DNA of 64,000 nt from Candidatus Aphodovivens excrementavium (GTDB taxonomy: Bacteria; Actinomycetota; Coriobacteriia; Coriobacteriales; Eggerthellaceae), in the NCBI GenBank assembly GCA_018715935.1, contig DVKR01000012.1, positions 1-64,000 of the forward strand, written 5' to 3'. This document shows, in pieces, positions 25,903-34,177 of the stretch. Both the position numbers and the translations under genes were made by a program. The notes beneath the pieces are model-generated. The model worked only from the letters and a program-made list of their open reading frames with translations. It was not told where the DNA came from and ran no database searches. The stretch's first letter is position 1, and the number at the start of each line of letters is the position of its first letter.

Positions 25903-26895
25903 CTATTCGCGGCCCAAACTCGCTTCGTGCTTAGCCTGCGCATCGGCGCTGTAGCGCTGCCGATAACGCACGTCAACCAGCTCGGCAACAATGGAGATGG
26001 CAAGCTCGGCCGGAGTTTTCGCGCCGAATTTCAACCCGATAGGTCGCTTGATGCGCTCCCAGTCTTGCTCGGACGCGCCCTTGGCAAGAACTAGATCGTG
26101 CACGGTTTCGTTTTTGCCCTTGCAGCCCATCATCCCCACGTAATGCGCATTATGGCTGGTAGCCCACACGCATCCCTCGGGGTCGAACATATGCCCGCGC
26201 GTAAGCACGCACACGTAGTCTTGCGGCGCGCAGGCGTAATCCCGCAGGCCGTCGAAGTTGCCGCCATCGAGCACGATGCGGCGCGCATCGGGGAAACGCT
26301 GCTCGCTTATGTACGCCGGGTCGTAATCCACAACGGTTACCTCAAACCCAACATGAGCCGCCAACGCCGCCACCTCGCTCGCCGCATCGGAGGCGCCAAG
26401 CAGCCACACTTTCACCGCGTCGAATAGCGGCACCGACAGCCAGGTGAGGCCCTCGAACTGCTCGTTGTGCATGCTCGGCCCGCGGGTGACGTCTTTCATT
26501 TGGAACTTGTCTCGGTCGGAATACGCGCGGGAAGCAACGATCTCTTTGGCGTCGTTGCAGAAGAACACCAACGGCTCTCCGTCGGCAGAGCCGATCTCGC
26601 CGTACTTTTTCGTCACCTCGTTGTCGGTATTGCGCTGCGCCTCGCCCGCATCGTAGACGATCTTGAAGCCAAGCCAGGCAAGATCGCCTTCCTCTATTGC
26701 CTTGAGGGCGCGCTCGAATGTAGGTATATCGTCTGCGGTAAGGCTCTGCGCAACAGCCTGCAAATAGTCTGGCCGCACGTGCTGGTTACCCGCCAAAGCC
26801 TCTTCGGAAAAGCAGGCAAAGTCTGCCGGATGAAGCACAGGGGTGCGCCCGTCGCGCAAATCGGCAACGATGCCTTCCAGTATCGCCTTGTCCAT
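25903..26895 (-). CDS. XdhC/CoxI-family protein
   Basis: The 330-residue protein carries a short N-terminal CoxI-like part (GEPLVFFCNDAK) and a C-terminal Rossmann domain (VWLLGASDAASEVAALA, VTVVDYDP, YVGMMGCKGK, RPIGLKFGAKTPAELAISIVAEL). This is the XdhC arrangement. XdhC proteins sulfurate and insert molybdenum cofactor into xanthine dehydrogenase-type enzymes. No xdhAB is present here; the only molybdoenzyme nearby is the DMSO-reductase-type gene at 27755. AAGGAG precedes the ATG at 26895. It follows purN by 19 bases, so it is co-transcribed with it. Confidence 0.85.
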   Translation of the reverse strand: MDKAILEGIVADLRDGRTPVLHPADFACFSEEALAGNQHVRPDYLQAVAQSLTADDIPTFERALKAIEEGDLAWLGFKIVYDAGEAQRNTDNEVTKKYGEIGSADGEPLVFFCNDAKEIVASRAYSDRDKFQMKDVTRGPSMHNEQFEGLTWLSVPLFDAVKVWLLGASDAASEVAALAAHVGFEVTVVDYDPAYISEQRFPDARRIVLDGGNFDGLRDYACAPQDYVCVLTRGHMFDPEGCVWATSHNAHYVGMMGCKGKNETVHDLVLAKGASEQDWERIKRPIGLKFGAKTPAELAISIVAELVDVRYRQRYSADAQAKHEASLGRE

Positions 26896-26914
26896 CGCTT
26901 GCTCCTTACCATCC

Positions 26915-27532
26915 TTACAACGAAATAGATACCTTACGATCCGACCCAACCGTAACGCGACCTTCAGCAATCCAGCGAAGCACGCGCGGATACAGCTCGT
27001 GCTCTACCGCATGGATGCGCCCTTCGAGCTGCTCAACCGTCATATTCTCCTCGACGCGCACTGGCTCCTGCGCCACAATGGGGCCTTTGTCGTAATCCTC
27101 GTTGGCGAAATGCACGGTAACGCCCGTCACCTTCACGCCCGCATCGAAGGCGTCTTGTATAGCGTGAGCGCCCTTGAACGACGGCAAAAGCGCCGGATGG
27201 AGGTTAAGAACCCGGTCGGGAAACGCCTTGAGCATCACCGGCGTTACCTTGCGCATATAGCCCGCCATTACCACGTACTCAGCCCCCGCTTCGCGCAGCT
27301 CGTTTACGATAAGCTCGTCGGCGGCAAGCGGGTCGGCGTAGCGTTCGCGGTTCATCACCAAAACGGGGATGTTCGCGGCCTTTGCGCGCTCGATTCCATA
27401 GGCGTCAGGCCGGGACGACACCACCTTCACGATGCTGACAGGCAGGCCCTCCTGCGCAATGCCGTCGATTATCGCCTGCAGGTTTGTGCCGCTGCCCGAG
27501 AGCAACACGCCAATCTTTACCGGCTGGGTCAT
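26915..27532 (-). CDS. purN: phosphoribosylglycinamide formyltransferase
   Basis: PurN formylates GAR with 10-formyl-THF. The 205 residues show GVLLSGSGTNLQAII at the N-terminus, the catalytic LNLHPALLPSFKGAHA segment (Asn and His) and GVTVHFANEDYDKGPIVAQ with the catalytic Asp. AGGAGG lies five bases before the ATG at 27532. It starts a purN-xdhC unit divergent from the molybdoenzyme gene. Confidence 0.97.
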   Translation of the reverse strand: MTQPVKIGVLLSGSGTNLQAIIDGIAQEGLPVSIVKVVSSRPDAYGIERAKAANIPVLVMNRERYADPLAADELIVNELREAGAEYVVMAGYMRKVTPVMLKAFPDRVLNLHPALLPSFKGAHAIQDAFDAGVKVTGVTVHFANEDYDKGPIVAQEPVRVEENMTVEQLEGRIHAVEHELYPRVLRWIAEGRVTVGSDRKVSISL

Positions 27533-27659
27533 AACGCCTCCTCGCTTGAGCTTTGCGCAGCCCGCCTCTTCCCAGGAGCATACGCTTTTTCCAGTATACC
27601 GAACATACACGCCTCGTCTTGTTCGATTACGCCAAAACGCTTGGGCAGCACATCGACAT

Positions 27660-27686
27660 TTGACCGAAGCAGGTCTAGCATACAAT
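27660..27686 (+). promoter_or_regulatory. candidate promoter of the molybdoenzyme gene
   Basis: TTGACC (27660-27665) and TACAAT (27681-27686) are spaced by 15 bases (16 if TTTGAC is taken). Initiation would leave a leader of about 60 bases. The short spacer makes this a moderate candidate. Confidence 0.5.
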
Positions 27687-27754
27687 CAACAAGAAGGAAT
27701 TCCTGTTCTTTCCGTGCGCAGGTCGACGGAGGGCACACAACGAAAGAAGGCGTC

Positions 27755-29845
27755 ATGCAGACCCTGCGAAAAGATTGTATTTGCGGACTATGCCAAGGCG
27801 GCTGCGATGTCGTCGTAGAAATCGAAAACGACCGCATATCCAAGGTGCGCGCCAACAAAAACTCTCCTCGCGGGCGCGTCTGCCCCCGCGCGGCGCACAC
27901 CCCCGAGGCACTCTACGGCAGGCAGCGCATCTTGCACCCCATGGTGCGCGAGGGGAAACGCGGCGAAGGGAAACTGCGGATCGCAAGCTGGGACGAAGCG
28001 CTCGAGGTGGCAGCCCGGCTCATTTCTTCGGTAGTCTCTTCCTTTGGGCCTCGCGCTTTCGCCACCTATTTCGGACGCGGCGTTCTCGGCACGCCGGTTG
28101 CGCGGCTGGCAAAGGGTAAAGAAGCGTTCGCGAAGCGACTCGGGTCTCCTAACGACACCTCGTGCTCGTCTATCTGTAACCTGTCTGCTAACACCATCGT
28201 TCCGCAGTCCACCTTCGGCCTGGCAACCCGCCAGATGCTGTTCGACATCGAGCACGCCGACCTGATTGTGTGCTGGGGCAAAAACCCCTCAAGCGACGAA
28301 GGGCCGCGCGTTTTGCTGAAGCGCATCAAGGCGGCAAAAGAGCGCGGGGCGAAGCTGATCGTGGTGGATCCGCGTCAAACGGGAATCGGGCAGCTGGCAG
28401 ATTGGTGGGTGCCCGTGCGTCCCGGATCCGACGGTGCGCTTGCGTTAGCGCTGCTCAAAGTCATCATCGACAAGAAAGCCTACGACGAAAGCTTCGTATC
28501 CGACTTCACGCGCGGGTTCGACGAGCTTGTGGCCTACCTCGATACGCTTTCCCTGGAAACCTTGTCGCACCAGTGCGGCATTGGAGTTCAAGACATCGCC
28601 AAGCTTGCAGACGCGCTTGCCTCTACCACCAAAGCCCCTCTGGTGTTCTACACCGGCATCGAATACCAGGCATCCGCCCTGCAAAACGCGCGTGCGATAT
28701 GGACCTTGTGGGCCATTACCGGCAAGCTCGATGCAGAAGGCGGCGTGTTCTTCCGCATGAAAGGCGTTAAGCCCTTCCCCGCCAACCATCTTGCCGAGGA
28801 TGCCGAAGAGCCTATCGGGGCAAAGGAGTTCCCTTTGTTCTATCGCTACATTGGACAGGCAGACTTCGTCCGCTTTCCCCGCGCCGCACTCGAAGACGAC
28901 CCCTACCCCGTACGCGGCCTGCTCATAACGGGAGGCTCGCCTGCCACCACCTTCCCCGACAGCTCCGCTTGGAAACGGGCATACGCCAAGCTGGAATGCC
29001 TGATTGCCATCGACCGCTTCTTCACCGAAGAGTGCCGTTGGGCCGATGTGGTACTGCCTGCAACAAGCCTTTTCGAAACGCCGCGGCTGGCATTCGGGGA
29101 GCACGGCGCCTTCGTTCGGGAGCCGGTTGTAAAGCCGGCAGGAGAAGCCCACAACGACGTGCTCATTATGTCCGGTATCGCCAAGCGCCTGGGGGTAGAC
29201 GAAGGACTGCCGCACACCGACGAGGAGCTGCGACAGTGGATGGTCGCAGGCGCGGTTGCGCCCTACACCGACATGTGGACGCGCGCCGTGCCCGAAAACG
29301 CAGAGTTCCGAAAATACGAAAGCGGCGCTTTGCGCGCTGACGGAAAGCCAGGCTTCGCCACCCCGTCGGGCAAGTTCGAGATCGCGTCGCTGGTTTTGGA
29401 GGAGCACGGGATCGAGCCGCTGCCCAAATACGTTGACATCCACGACTTCACCGGGCAAAGCGAACGCGAATGGCCGTTTTTGCTCTCAACGGGCGCACGC
29501 GACGATGCGCGCATGGGCGCTTTCGGCGCCAACATCGACAGCATTGCGCACCTGGACGACCCGCATGCGGAATTGTGCGCTGAAGACGCCGCCCGCCTGG
29601 GCGTCTCGGACGGCGACAGGGTGCGTGTGAGCACTATCTACGGCAGCCTCGTCGCGCCGGTTCGCATAGCGGGCATAGCGCAAGGAGCAGTTCATCTGCC
29701 CCACGGCGGCGGAAGCTCCTACATGCCGCCCGCCTGGAGAGACAGCAACTGCAACGACCTCGCAAGCCTCGACGCCGTCGACCCCGACACCGGATTCGTC
29801 CTCATCAAAACACTGCCCTGTAGGGTGGAGAAGGTCGCTGGCTAA
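27755..29845 (+). CDS. cytosolic molybdopterin oxidoreductase (DMSO-reductase family)
   Basis: The 696-residue protein begins with a [4Fe-4S] motif (Cys10, Cys13, Cys17, Cys43) followed by the Mo-bisPGD core; GSPNDTSCSSICN places Cys141 as the probable molybdenum ligand. Later landmarks are VCWGKNPSSDEGP, VVDPRQT, ADVVLPATSLFE, and a C-terminal dinucleotide-binding domain (LLSTGARDDARMG). It has no twin-arginine signal and no adjacent iron-sulfur or membrane subunit, so it acts in the cytosol with a separate electron partner. GAAAGAAGG precedes the ATG. Substrate unknown. Being inserted among pur genes opposite purN-xdhC is the only context. Confidence 0.92.
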   Translation: MQTLRKDCICGLCQGGCDVVVEIENDRISKVRANKNSPRGRVCPRAAHTPEALYGRQRILHPMVREGKRGEGKLRIASWDEALEVAARLISSVVSSFGPRAFATYFGRGVLGTPVARLAKGKEAFAKRLGSPNDTSCSSICNLSANTIVPQSTFGLATRQMLFDIEHADLIVCWGKNPSSDEGPRVLLKRIKAAKERGAKLIVVDPRQTGIGQLADWWVPVRPGSDGALALALLKVIIDKKAYDESFVSDFTRGFDELVAYLDTLSLETLSHQCGIGVQDIAKLADALASTTKAPLVFYTGIEYQASALQNARAIWTLWAITGKLDAEGGVFFRMKGVKPFPANHLAEDAEEPIGAKEFPLFYRYIGQADFVRFPRAALEDDPYPVRGLLITGGSPATTFPDSSAWKRAYAKLECLIAIDRFFTEECRWADVVLPATSLFETPRLAFGEHGAFVREPVVKPAGEAHNDVLIMSGIAKRLGVDEGLPHTDEELRQWMVAGAVAPYTDMWTRAVPENAEFRKYESGALRADGKPGFATPSGKFEIASLVLEEHGIEPLPKYVDIHDFTGQSEREWPFLLSTGARDDARMGAFGANIDSIAHLDDPHAELCAEDAARLGVSDGDRVRVSTIYGSLVAPVRIAGIAQGAVHLPHGGGSSYMPPAWRDSNCNDLASLDAVDPDTGFVLIKTLPCRVEKVAG

Positions 29846-29848
29846 CGA

Positions 29849-29885
29849 AGAAGGCCGCCTCGCGAATCGCGCGAGGCGGCCTTCT
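29849..29885. terminator. bidirectional terminator between molybdoenzyme gene and purM
   Basis: A perfect 16-bp stem (29849-29864/29870-29885, arms AGAAGGCCGCCTCGCG and its complement) with a five-base loop lies between two convergent genes. It lacks long T-runs but is strong and correctly placed for both. Confidence 0.75.
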
Positions 29886-29908
29886 AGGAGACTCTGAATG
29901 TCAGAAGA

Positions 29909-30958
29909 TTACGCGTAGCGCACGACGCCCGTTCCGGGGACGACCTTGCCGACGACGACGGGATCCTCGCCCGCCGCGCGCAGGTTGTCCATCACGGCGT
30001 CTACCTGAGCGGGGTCGACCAGAAGGATCATGCCCAAGCCCATGTTGAACGTCTTGCGCGCCTCCTCGTCGGTAAGCCCGGCGGCCTTGCAGCCCAGCTC
30101 GACGACCGCAGGGACGTCCCACGAATCCGGCTCGACCACGGCGTCAAGGGAGCCGGGCAACGCGCGGTTCAGGTTCTCGGTGATGCCGCCGCCGGTGATG
30201 TGGGCAAGCGCGTGCACCGCGCCGGGCAGCGCCTGCAGCACGCCCAAAACCGGCTTCACGTAGATGCGCGTGGGCGCCAGAAGCGCCTCGCCGAGAGAAC
30301 GGCCGTCAAGCCCGGCGCAAGGAGCCAGAAGCTCGTCTTTCGTCTTGCCCTCCACCAGCACGCGTCGCACCAGCGAATACCCATTGGAATGGAACCCGCT
30401 CGACGCAAGCCCCACCAGCACGTCGCCGTCAAGCACGTTGTCGGGACCTATCATCTTGGGTCGGTCGACCACCCCCACGGTGAAGCCGGAAAGATCGTAG
30501 TCGTCAGGATCCATAACACCGGGATGCTCGGCCATCTCGCCGCCGATGAGCGCGCAGCCCGCCTGCCTGCATCCTTCGGCAATGCCGCCCACTACCGAGG
30601 CAACATGCTCGCGACGCAGCTTGCCAATGGCAATGTAGTCCAAGAAGAACAGCGGTTCTGCCCCGCACGCCAAGATGTCGTTTACGCACATCGCAACCAA
30701 GTCGATGCCCACGGTGTCGTGCTTTCCCAGAAGCTGAGCCAGCTTGAGCTTGGTGCCCACGCCGTCGGTGCCAGAAATCATGACAGGATCGTCCATCTGC
30801 TTGAACGCCGCCGCGCTAAACAAGCCTCCGAACCCGCCGATATCGCCAATAACCTCGCTTCGATAGGTGGAATGCACCGCATCTTTGATTGCGTCAACCG
30901 CTGCAGCGCCTTCTTCAATGTCAACGCCAGCCTGGGCGTAAGTCATCCGATCGTCCAT
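29909..30958 (-). CDS. purM: phosphoribosylformylglycinamidine cyclo-ligase
   Basis: PurM closes the imidazole ring to AIR. The 349 residues have the AIRS signatures SGTDGVGTKLKLAQ, NDILACGAEPLFFLDYIA, ALIGGEMAEHPG and HITGGGITENLNR. AAGGAAAGGG precedes the ATG. It lies 96 bases downstream of purF in the same direction, so sortase-purF-purM are probably one transcript. Confidence 0.98.
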   Translation of the reverse strand: MDDRMTYAQAGVDIEEGAAAVDAIKDAVHSTYRSEVIGDIGGFGGLFSAAAFKQMDDPVMISGTDGVGTKLKLAQLLGKHDTVGIDLVAMCVNDILACGAEPLFFLDYIAIGKLRREHVASVVGGIAEGCRQAGCALIGGEMAEHPGVMDPDDYDLSGFTVGVVDRPKMIGPDNVLDGDVLVGLASSGFHSNGYSLVRRVLVEGKTKDELLAPCAGLDGRSLGEALLAPTRIYVKPVLGVLQALPGAVHALAHITGGGITENLNRALPGSLDAVVEPDSWDVPAVVELGCKAAGLTDEEARKTFNMGLGMILLVDPAQVDAVMDNLRAAGEDPVVVGKVVPGTGVVRYA

Positions 30959-31054
30959 AGGGTTTCCCTTTCCTTAGGGCTAAAGCAACTTGCGACTATT
31001 ATACGTTTCCTGACGGCGTTGCCATCCTAGCTTTTCCCGCGTAGTTCGTCTTCG

Positions 31055-32536
31055 CTATCCAAGCTTTTCCAACTCCGCCTGCCATTTGGGCGACACCTCA
31101 TCTGCGGCAAGGAAGCTGCGCTTGCGCATTGCCTGCGGTATGTCCACGACGTAGTCCCCCGAGAAACAGGCATCGCAATACCCTTCGTGATCTGCAGAGA
31201 CGGCCTCATAGAGCCCTTTCAAAGAGATGTAGGCCAAAGAGTCGGCCCCAATCCATTCGCACTGCTGCTCAAGAGTCAGGTTCGCCGAGATTAGCTGGTC
31301 TTGCGTGTCGGTGTCGATGCCGTAGAAGCAAGGCCATTTTACCTCGGGAGACTCGATGCGCAAATGCACCTCTGCCGCACCCGCCTCGCGCAGCATCTGC
31401 ACAAGTTTTTTGGAGGTGTTGCCGCGCACGATGCTGTCGTCAACAACCACGAGGCGCTTCCCGCGAATCACCGAGGGCAAGGGGTTGAGCTTCAGCCGAA
31501 TGCCCAGTTGGCGCATTGCCTGTGTCGGCTGGATAAACGTGCGGCCAACGTAGCGGTTCTTCACGATGCCGTCGGAATAGGGAATCCCGCTTGCCTCGGC
31601 GTAGCCCAAAGCGCCGGGCACGCCCGAGTCGGGAACGCCAAGCACCAAATCGGCCTGCACGGGAGCCTCGCGCGCCAAAATGCGGCCCATTGCGCGACGG
31701 GCCTGATAGACGCTGCGCCCATCCATCACCGAGTCGGGACGCGCGAAATACACGTACTCGAAGATACAGGCAGCTCGACGCCGAGCGGGCACCGCCTGCT
31801 CGCTCGCCATTCCCTCCGCGTTGAAGCGCACCACTTCGCCAGGCTCTACATCGCGCACATACGTGGCGCCCACGATGTCGAGGCCGCAGGTCTCCGAAGA
31901 CACCACCCACCCGCGATCTTCGGGAAGACGCCCTATCACCAAAGGACGAATGCCGTTCGGGTCGCGGAAGGCGTAGAGGGAATCGGGGCTCGCAAGCACC
32001 ATGGCGTAAGCGCCTTCAAGCTGCTCCATCACTCCGCGTATTCCGTCGCGAAGATGGTGCGTTGCCCGCGTGATGCTTCCGATGAGCTTGGCGGCCGCCT
32101 CGGAATCGGTGCCTGCGCGCAAGTGCTCTCCGGCATCTATCAGGCGAGCGCGTATGGCGTTCGTGTTCACCAGAGTGCCGTTGTGCGCCAAGGCGATAAG
32201 CACGTCGTCTATTGCCGAAATATGAGGCTGCGCCGCCTCCCACGAGCCACCGCCGCTGGTGGCATAGCGCGCATGGCCTACCGCAACAAAGCCCTCCAGC
32301 ACAGCCAAGCTTGCCTCGTCGAACACCTGCGTGACCAAGCCAAGGTCCTTAGCCACCATGATGGTCTCGCCATCGCCTACGGCAATGCCCGCGCTTTCCT
32401 GTCCGCGATGCTGCAGGGCCTGCAGCCCGAAGCATGTCATGCGGGCAACGTCTTCGCCCGGAGCAAAAACTCCAAACACCGCGCACTCTTCTTCCAGCCT
32501 ATCGGGGCGCTCGCCGGGAAAAACCGAAGTGCTCAT
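31055..32536 (-). CDS. purF: amidophosphoribosyltransferase (Fe-S type)
   Basis: PurF commits PRPP to purine synthesis. A 17-residue propeptide precedes Cys18 (EEECAVFGVFAP), the nucleophile exposed by self-cleavage in Bacillus-type PurF. The Ntn glutaminase half is followed by the PRTase half with VVDDSIVRGNT. Cys residues in VKWPCFYGID and EGYCDACFSGD fit the [4Fe-4S] ligands of the B. subtilis enzyme. The ATG overlaps the sortase stop by four bases. Confidence 0.97.
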   Translation of the reverse strand: MSTSVFPGERPDRLEEECAVFGVFAPGEDVARMTCFGLQALQHRGQESAGIAVGDGETIMVAKDLGLVTQVFDEASLAVLEGFVAVGHARYATSGGGSWEAAQPHISAIDDVLIALAHNGTLVNTNAIRARLIDAGEHLRAGTDSEAAAKLIGSITRATHHLRDGIRGVMEQLEGAYAMVLASPDSLYAFRDPNGIRPLVIGRLPEDRGWVVSSETCGLDIVGATYVRDVEPGEVVRFNAEGMASEQAVPARRRAACIFEYVYFARPDSVMDGRSVYQARRAMGRILAREAPVQADLVLGVPDSGVPGALGYAEASGIPYSDGIVKNRYVGRTFIQPTQAMRQLGIRLKLNPLPSVIRGKRLVVVDDSIVRGNTSKKLVQMLREAGAAEVHLRIESPEVKWPCFYGIDTDTQDQLISANLTLEQQCEWIGADSLAYISLKGLYEAVSADHEGYCDACFSGDYVVDIPQAMRKRSFLAADEVSPKWQAELEKLG

Positions 32537-33810
32537 GCCGCAGCCAACTCCTCAGAAGCATCGGATACCGCCGCAGCCGCATCTTCCTCGTCGGATTGCT
32601 CAGACGATGCGCTTGACGCCTGTCCGGCCGCATGCTCGCCCGCAACCGTCGTTTCCTCCACATACGAATACAGCACGTATCTGCCATCGCTCGGAAGACT
32701 GTCGCACGTGACCAGCGCAAACGTATGGTCTATCTCGGAGGCAGTAGGAATATCCCCCTCAGGAGTCACCACCGTTCTATCCATTTTGTCTTGCACGTAC
32801 TCGGTTTGCCCCTCGGTGCTTTCAAACGCAGTGACGGCAAGCGGATCGTCTGCGGAGCAATGCACCAGAGAGAACGTTCGCAGCTTGTAATTTCCCTCCG
32901 GTGTCAGGAGATAAATCGTACGATGGGAGTTAAACTGCGCAGCGTCCACGAATTGCGCAACGCACGCAAACATCGATCCGTTGCGCAGGTGATGCCCGTA
33001 AATGATGTTGTTTGCATCGGAGAAATCGGCGTTGTTCGCCGCCTGCAGGAAAATGGTGCCGAACGTCGCGCCCCAGCCGCGTTCCCCGTTGAAGTTGTAG
33101 TCGAGGTAATACTCATCGTTGTCGGTCTGCACGATGGGATAGTTCACTACCGTGCCGGGTATATAGATCCAACCAGCAACCTCGGAGTTGATGGCGCGCA
33201 AGGCGTCCCAATCGACCGTAAGGCTAGCAAGGTCGCTTCCTTCGATATCGTCGGGAGCCTCAAAGGCCTGATCGGCGATTTTGTCGTAGGCATTTTGCCC
33301 CTGCCAGTACGAGAAGAAAAGCGCCCCAAGCACTGCCAAAGAAACAACGAACACGGCAAGCGCAATCCAGAACACCACGCGCCACGGACCGCGCGATGTA
33401 CGCGAGGAGCCCGTTTCGCCTCCTTTTCCTTTCCCGCCATTGCCTCCGCCTGGCGAGACGGGCACATATCCCGATCCGTCGTTGGTGCGACGATAGGCAT
33501 AGGCGGCGTTGCCTGTCTGGGGATGCCGTGCATACCCATTCTGCGTTTTCGGTTGCCGCGCGCCCATCTCGCGCGTGCGCTGAACGCGCGAGGCGCTTGA
33601 AGGCGACTCGCCATACGTCCTGCGCGCATGAGACCCTCGCGCATGCGTCCCACGGGAGCGGGCTTCTTGTCCGTACGCGCCGCGAACGGGAAGCTGCCGT
33701 CCCTGGGCGCCGCCCGCGAGAGGCTCTTTCCTATGGGCGCCGCGCGCGCCCGGATTGCCTTCGCTTCTGTCAGTAAAGGAGCCGGAATCGTGGTTTCTCT
33801 TCTGCTGCAC
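32533..33810 (-). CDS. class B sortase with long basic N-terminal extension
   Basis: The 425-residue protein has a sortase B core (about 195-385) with His in NIIYGHHL, Cys in FALVTCD and Arg in DGRYVLY. One membrane helix lies at about 148-172 (VVFWIALAVFVVSLAVLGALFF). The first 145 residues are Arg/Gly/Ser-rich, hydrophilic and presumably cytosolic and disordered; ordinary SrtB proteins have only a short N-terminus. The C-terminal tail is Ala/Ser/Glu-rich. The start is GTG with AAAGGGTG five bases upstream. No LPXTG/NPQTN substrate gene or pilin is next to it. The stop overlaps the purF start (ATGA). Confidence 0.9.
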   Translation of the reverse strand: MQQKRNHDSGSFTDRSEGNPGARGAHRKEPLAGGAQGRQLPVRGAYGQEARSRGTHARGSHARRTYGESPSSASRVQRTREMGARQPKTQNGYARHPQTGNAAYAYRRTNDGSGYVPVSPGGGNGGKGKGGETGSSRTSRGPWRVVFWIALAVFVVSLAVLGALFFSYWQGQNAYDKIADQAFEAPDDIEGSDLASLTVDWDALRAINSEVAGWIYIPGTVVNYPIVQTDNDEYYLDYNFNGERGWGATFGTIFLQAANNADFSDANNIIYGHHLRNGSMFACVAQFVDAAQFNSHRTIYLLTPEGNYKLRTFSLVHCSADDPLAVTAFESTEGQTEYVQDKMDRTVVTPEGDIPTASEIDHTFALVTCDSLPSDGRYVLYSYVEETTVAGEHAAGQASSASSEQSDEEDAAAAVSDASEELAAA

Positions 33811-33962
33811 GTCACACCCTTTCGAATCGCAGCTGGCATAAAATGCCGTTTAGCCCGCAGCGCAACGGCGACTGCAAGCCAGAGCGCCACAGCATCAGCG
33901 AGCATGCGGTAGCTCATGCCTCATCCTACGCAAAACGCCCCTGCAAAGGAGGCGCAGAAAAG

Positions 33963-33992
33963 AAAAAACCGCCCGGCTTACACGGGCGGCTT
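33963..33992 (-). terminator. terminator of the small membrane peptide / pap unit
   Basis: The minus strand folds CCGCCCG/CGGGCGG around a short loop followed by TTTTTTC. It is 18 bases past the peptide stop. Confidence 0.85.
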
Positions 33993-34009
33993 TCCCTAAG
34001 CTGCGGCAC

Positions 34010-34126
34010 TTATTTCTTTTTCATTTCATCAATGAAGCCCTTAACGATAAAGGCGACAATGATGATAACCACAATTGCCGCGATGACGGGAATCGTCCAC
34101 TCGGGCAAAAAGCTGAATCCTTCCAT
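34010..34126 (-). CDS. 38-residue single-span membrane peptide
   Basis: This short frame encodes MEGFSFLPEW, then the helix TIPVIAAIVVIIIVAFIV and a tail KGFIDEMKKK. AAAGGA lies eight bases before the ATG and a good terminator follows the stop, so it is very probably translated. It begins 51 bases after the pap stop on the same strand. The topology would be N-out with a basic cytosolic end. I do not recognise a family; position suggests a link to polyphosphate metabolism or just read-through expression. Confidence 0.75.
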   Translation of the reverse strand: MEGFSFLPEWTIPVIAAIVVIIIVAFIVKGFIDEMKKK

Positions 34127-34177
34127 AAGAACATCCTTTGTACAAGTGCGCGGGCGGGCGCACGGTTCATTCACCCA

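Noticed and set aside
26843-27754. Upstream in-frame extension of the molybdoenzyme to about 1000 residues
   Set aside because: The extension crosses purN antisense and lacks the family's N-terminus; the Fe-S motif begins right after the ATG at 27755.
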